64,000 nt of DNA from Ophthalmolycus amberensis (taxonomy: Eukaryota > Chordata > Actinopteri > Perciformes > Zoarcidae). Shown one piece after another: positions 59,521 through 64,000 of this stretch. A program made the translations under genes and the position numbers. The notes under the pieces were generated by a model. That model saw only the letters and a list, made by a program, of their open reading frames with translations, was not told the origin of the DNA and ran no database searches. Location: positions 1,658,501 through 1,722,500 of the forward strand of contig JAFEUB010001797.1 in NCBI GenBank assembly GCA_024529925.1, given 5' to 3'. How positions within the stretch are numbered: the stretch's first letter is position 1; each line of letters opens with the position of its first letter.

Positions 59521-61233
59521 CAAAAAGGAGGTTCGGAAAAGGGTAAGGTGGAGCAACGTCTTGCATAATGTAATCAAGTTGATGGGGTGTACTGTGTTCT
59601 GCAACCAATGACTCACTGAGCCCATTTAGCCTTATTATAGGACTTGAAAACCTACAGTATTAGTGCAGGCAGCTCTCCAACACCAACATGCTCACTCACT
59701 CATAAGATATCTCACTTCTGACAGAGAAGAGTTTACTACATAATCAAACACAGGGAAACATTTACAGGAATTTCCACCAAACATGGCCGACCCTGAATTT
59801 AACCATATTAGGGATTAGGAGCTGGGTTTTCCCACCTCTGCTCAGGCTCTTGAATTCTCGCTCTTCCTTTTTACATCTAACTTGCTATGTTTTTTTAAAT
59901 TAATTAATTAATCATTTTCATTCAAATTAGCCTTTAAATGCATTTTCTTTCCTATAAATTAGCTTGTTAATTCCATTATGTGATGTATCTTCCCCGAGCT
60001 CGTCTTTCCTCAACCTCATTGCTGGATGTAATGTTCCAAAGTGGTCGGACCTAATCAAAATTCCCCCTCCCCACCATTGCAGCAAAAAAAAAAACACTCT
60101 CAATCTGCCTTGCTGACTCAGGCATAGCCGCGGCATGGTGTGCCCCCCCCTCATCCGACCAGTAAAAAGAAATAAGAAATCAAACATGCATCAGTGCTGA
60201 AAGATGATGAGACTTGTTTCAGAAAGGGATTCAGTTTTTTAGTTTTTTTTACGGGGAGTGGGTTTGGTTTTTGGTGACGGACTGGCTGATGGGCTTCACA
60301 CAGATATGTTACATGCAGACATATAATCAAGAGGCACTTGAGAGCAACTGGTTCTGAAGGAAAAGCGAGTGCGCTCTGCTCTCTCTGCATTAGGTTTCAC
60401 AATCGGTGGCCAACCGCAGCGTCTCCATTATGGCGGAGGCGATAACAGCGGTTTGACTGACATTGGGACGTGGATTGCCTTTCCCTCTTTTGCCCCCCCC
60501 CCCCCCCCAGCACCAGGAAGAAAACGTATGTGTGATGTATATGCCGGATCAAATGTGCTGCTGGTGCTGGCTCGATGGGAGGGGTTCGCATTGTGGACTA
60601 GAAACAGTCGGATCAAAAAGACAAAAAAAACAGGAAACAAGCAGTTTGAAGCACTCGAAGGACAACAAAAACAAAATGAAGGACGAGATAACCGAGAGCA
60701 CTTATCAGGGTGAGCACGCTCTCGCAGATAAGAGTCCTGTTAGCCTGTTGTACCCTGAGCCTCGCCTTTGTTGTTCAAGCTGAGGCACTGATGCACCATT
60801 GTCTGCTATTGTGGTCCATCCCATTGACATGCTGTGTAATCCCGCAGAGAGCAGAGAAAGGTAAAAGATGTCAAAACTACAATGTTGGACACATCGCGTA
60901 CACTCAGAAGCCTGTAATGCTCGATTCACCCCCAGAGCCTCAGCTGCTCAGCAGAAATATACTGTAAAAGCCGGAATCTAGTTCACGTCCATCCAGCTCA
61001 TGGCTAATTCATGGAACATCGGCTCTCCATCGATGCACATATTTGTGTGCAAGAAAGAGGGAATGGTGAGGGAAAGGAGGAAAGGCCCAGGGTGTAACGT
61101 CAGGTAACTCATAAAATGGCTTGTGGAAATGGTGTTGGCAGATTTGTGTAATCCTAATGCAGTGCCAGTGATCTAATTATGATAATATCTTCTTGATTGC
61201 TGACACATCAGAGGGGTGAATGGAGTAGACGGA

Positions 61234-61252
61234 GGGGGGGGGGGGGGGGGGG
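61234..61252. repeat. G19 homopolymer in the intron
   Basis: Nineteen G preceded by GACGGA. Confidence 0.9.
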
Positions 61253-62339
61253 AGCAAAGATGTTTCCCAAATGCTCATTCAGCGCCAGACTGGGATCGTA
61301 AATAAACAAGCCGGGAATCTAACCTCAGCGCGGCTCTTTTTAGTTTTATTACTAAAAACAGTCGAGTGTCTTGTGTGATGAGATGCAGAGATAACACCAT
61401 TGGGTTCAAAGCATGCGGGAGGTGTAGTGAGTGTAGCTTCCCAGTGTTTGTTGTGCATCTTTAACACCGGCCTGACTCTCGGCCTGACCACTAGTGGCCA
61501 GTCCAGGCTCATTAACATCTTTTTGAAATCCAAACACACACAGCGTGTTGTTTTATGCACGAGCATGACAGATCTCTCTGCCAGCAAATCCATTCCGGTA
61601 TCCGCAAACAACACTTCATGAGCACACGCTCTGAATTCTCTGCCACGACTTCAAGCTGGACCCTCCTGAATGTCTTCAAGGAATACAAACCAAACATGCT
61701 CCACTTAAACTGCGCGCCTTTTCGCCATTCTCCTGAGATGCACAATGGTGATACTGCCTGCAAGCTTTTTGTCATTCCTTGTGCGAACACACAAAAAAAA
61801 AAGAGAGAGTCCAGAGCCGACACAGAGGAGGCAAATGGCTTCCCATCTAATCCGATTTCAACATGACAATACGGCGTGGAGATAGGGAGGAGGCCTGAGT
61901 TACAATGTGCATAGTGATAGATTATGCTGATCCAAGCTCAGGGATTTTTTTTACAAAAATCCAGTGTCGGGGGTTGGAGGAGCATAAAACAAGGAGATGG
62001 TTGGATAGCGAGGGAGAAAGAAAGTGGTGAGGAAACCCTTAAAAAGCGCCAAATCCACAAGAGAGACCCCCCCCCCCCTCCCCAATAAAAAAAGTCTCCA
62101 CCTCTGACTTAACCCGCTCTCTCTGCCAAAGAGGCAAAAAAAAAAAAAAGGCCGGCAGAGAGAAAAGAGAAGAGAGGAGGGGATTTTTAGTGGGACAAGT
62201 AGCTCTTGGAGAAACAATGGCTATTATGCCCCTTTTTGATTTATGAGGTGCTGCTTTTAAAGATTCCGTCAGCAAACAGGCAATTCTGTGACACCGGGCT
62301 CCTCTTTTTTCCTGCTTTTCTTTGAAAGTGAGCCATTGT

Positions 62340-62460
62340 CCTCGAGTGGAGGGGTGAGCGGGGCAGCGGTCAGGGCAGCGGGGCGGGGATGGGGGGCAGG
62401 GTGGAGAGGGGGGGGGGGGGGCGGATAGAGGAGAAGGAGGGAGGTAGGGGGGGGGGGGGT
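62340..62460 (+). repeat. Purine/G-rich tract with G14 and G13
   Basis: Nearly all-purine plus strand: GGGGTGAGCGGGGCAGCGG, GCGGGGCGGGGATGGGGGGC, then G14 (62408-62421), GGAGAAGGAGGGAGG and G13 (62447-62459). It is quadruplex- and triplex-prone; the hs3st3 transcript carries the C-rich complement. Confidence 0.8.
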
Positions 62461-64000
62461 GCTTATCGAGGGCTGAGTGGAGTCCTTCTCAACCTCGAGT
62501 GAGAGAGAAGCCTTTTGGAGGGCTCTTAAGGGGAACGTGTGCCAAAATGGCCCCGCAAACATCAGCCTGCCCCCCTGCGATACCGAGGACTCTACTGTCT
62601 AATCAGGGGAACGGTAAGAAACTGTAAATAACGTGACATCATGAGGCAAAAACTTTTTTCCTCGCCTCGATTGTGCCTCCACATGATATATATCTGTCAA
62701 CTTGTATCTCGCCTCTCTGCACCCTTCGCCCATTGAGAATATTTCCAAGTTAAAAGACATGCCAAAAACAGCGATAAGAGACAAAGCAGAAGCCCTTGTC
62801 ACATGACGGCATCAAACGGGGGCCGGCCGAGTGGCCCTTTGGCCTGTGTTTTTAAAGAGCCCTCATCCCGCCGGAGATAAACGGCAGGCAGGAAAAGGGT
62901 TATTTCTGTCTGGTGCTTCTGCCTCCCTCCTGTCATGTTTGATTTGACGATAGCGGGCTGCCACTGAGCTCACACAGCATCCCTGACAAAATGACTCGTT
63001 TGCCCACACTCAAAAGGATAGAAGCTATTTGGCGCCCGTCCGTCAATTTTCCATTCGATACAAAGTGTTTTCAATTGTCTCACATGTCTGGATGTTGAAA
63101 GCATTTGAATCTCAAATTAGGGTTTGTTTATTTGAATACAGACAAATCTGAGGGCACTTTGTATCCACCAGCGGAGGGAGGGTGTGGCTCTACTCTACTA
63201 TGGGCATTTAAAGCTGAAGATGTCTCGTTTCCAGGGCTCGAAGACCCTGGAGCGTGTGTTACCTCCCCGTGGGAGGTGACGCCACCCAAAACAACAGCGT
63301 GCACTGAACAGTGCTCTAAGTAGAGGCTGAATTAACCAAAATATATCAAACAAATCAGCTACTTTTGGGTAATCAAGCAGACTTCACTTCTACGTCCTGG
63401 AATCCGTGAGTTTCCGTGACATTAAAACACCCCACAGCCTCCACTCTTCACCCCGTTCTCTCTTCCATTGATCCCAGCGGTTCCGCCGACCTCCTGACAA
63501 TCAGGCCTCGAGGTCCGATAGCAAAGTGACACTTCACAAGTGGGAAGACGGAGAGGAGGGGAAATGAGGGAAGAGGTACTGAAAGGCTCCCTTTCTTCTC
63601 CAAGGGCCTCTTACCCGAGCCCTCCACATGAACCAATGCGGTGGACGTACGAGCATTTTCAAGGGAAATACAAAGAAACATCTTTATTCCTCATTGGATG
63701 ATACAGATCTTGAGCAGCTACTTGTTCGTTCACAGTCGAAGGGTATTACGAATTTGATCTTTTCAACGCCGGGGAGAAAACAAGCATTTTGAGTGCAAAA
63801 TAAAACTCATTATATTTCTTTAGACCATGTGTGGATAAATCGTGGAGCTAGAAACACAGTGGACAGGATGATAGATGATACATGCAGATATGGAGGGTCC
63901 ATGAATTCATGGATGAGTCACTGATAAATAAAAGTTCATTACCAGCGCTGCCTTTTAAAGCTCTCGGCTCGCAGCAGGAGAAGCCTACATGCTATGAAAT

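Larger units (their letters stand above)
59496..64000 (-). other. Intron 1 of hs3st3 (partial)
   Basis: No HS3ST3 first-exon sequence (KKGGTRALLEFL-type PAPS loop) is found up to the window edge, so the intron is longer than 4.5 kb. It contains C16 (60493-60508), G19 (61234-61252), C12 (62067-62078) and a very G-rich zone at 62340-62460. The stretch 62820-63000 is non-repetitive. Short frames on both strands have no recognisable content. Confidence 0.8.

Noticed and set aside
58979..59611. 210-codon plus-strand open frame antisense to the hs3st3 exon
   Set aside because: It mirrors the GC-rich codons of the real exon and has no independent domain; a classic antisense shadow.
1..64000. tRNA, snRNA, rRNA, miRNA genes or CRISPR-like arrays
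   Set aside because: I looked for tRNA B-box words, known snRNA cores, familiar microRNA seeds in hairpins and regularly spaced repeats; none was convincing.
59600..64000. First exon of hs3st3
   Set aside because: No frame on the minus strand contains the PAPS-loop or membrane-anchor sequence expected of exon 1, so it must lie beyond the window.

Overview
This looks like a piece of a ray-finned (teleost, probably percomorph) fish nuclear chromosome. The evidence is a vertebrate-type intron-split heparan sulfate 3-O-sulfotransferase exon, fish-typical L2-like LINEs, several fish-typical non-autonomous repeat families, and very many long microsatellites and poly-G/poly-C runs. There are no operons, bacterial genes, CRISPR arrays or recognisable RNA genes.

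Only one host protein-coding segment is convincing: the terminal exon of an HS3ST3-type heparan sulfate glucosamine 3-O-sulfotransferase on the minus strand (58877-59495). Its first exon is not in the window, so 59496-64000 is intron and positions 1 to about 58.8 kb lie downstream of the gene. No AATAAA occurs on the gene strand for about 2.5 kb past the stop, so the 3' UTR end is unclear.

The other 58.8 kb is gene-free and shaped by mobile elements. 1-7.5 kb: mostly unassigned sequence with a CpG-dense patch (2.15-2.48 kb), a diverged repeat pair (1.6 and 6.3 kb) and an old repeat copy (5.4 kb). 7.5-8.1 kb: 5'-truncated L2-like LINE with a 45-bp minisatellite in its 3' UTR. 12.2-12.7 kb: a short palindromic-ended repeat abutting an old repeat. 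14.45-14.90 kb: a hAT-type non-autonomous transposon with a perfect 8-bp target duplication and a nested LINE tail. 18.3-20.9 kb: a 2.3-kb repeat inserted inside an older repeat, carrying internal duplications and several CTCF-like GGGGGCGC motifs. 24.5-27.6 kb: a nearly complete ORF2 of an L2-like LINE (endonuclease plus reverse transcriptase) broken by two frameshifts. 29.7-30.2 kb and 55.1-55.3 kb: two more copies of the repeat family seen at 12.2 kb. 40.2-41.2 kb: two more copies of the old repeat family, inverted. 45.6 kb: a hAT-like terminus. 49.4-50.0 kb: a possible solo LTR.

No undescribed multi-gene system is visible. The most interesting signals are the cluster of CTCF-like sites delivered by transposons into the gene-poor flank of hs3st3, the nested insertion that marks the ends of the 2.3-kb element, and the 24 G or C homopolymers of 10-24 bases. 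Repeat families were recognised from memory and from comparing copies inside the window; no database search was possible.
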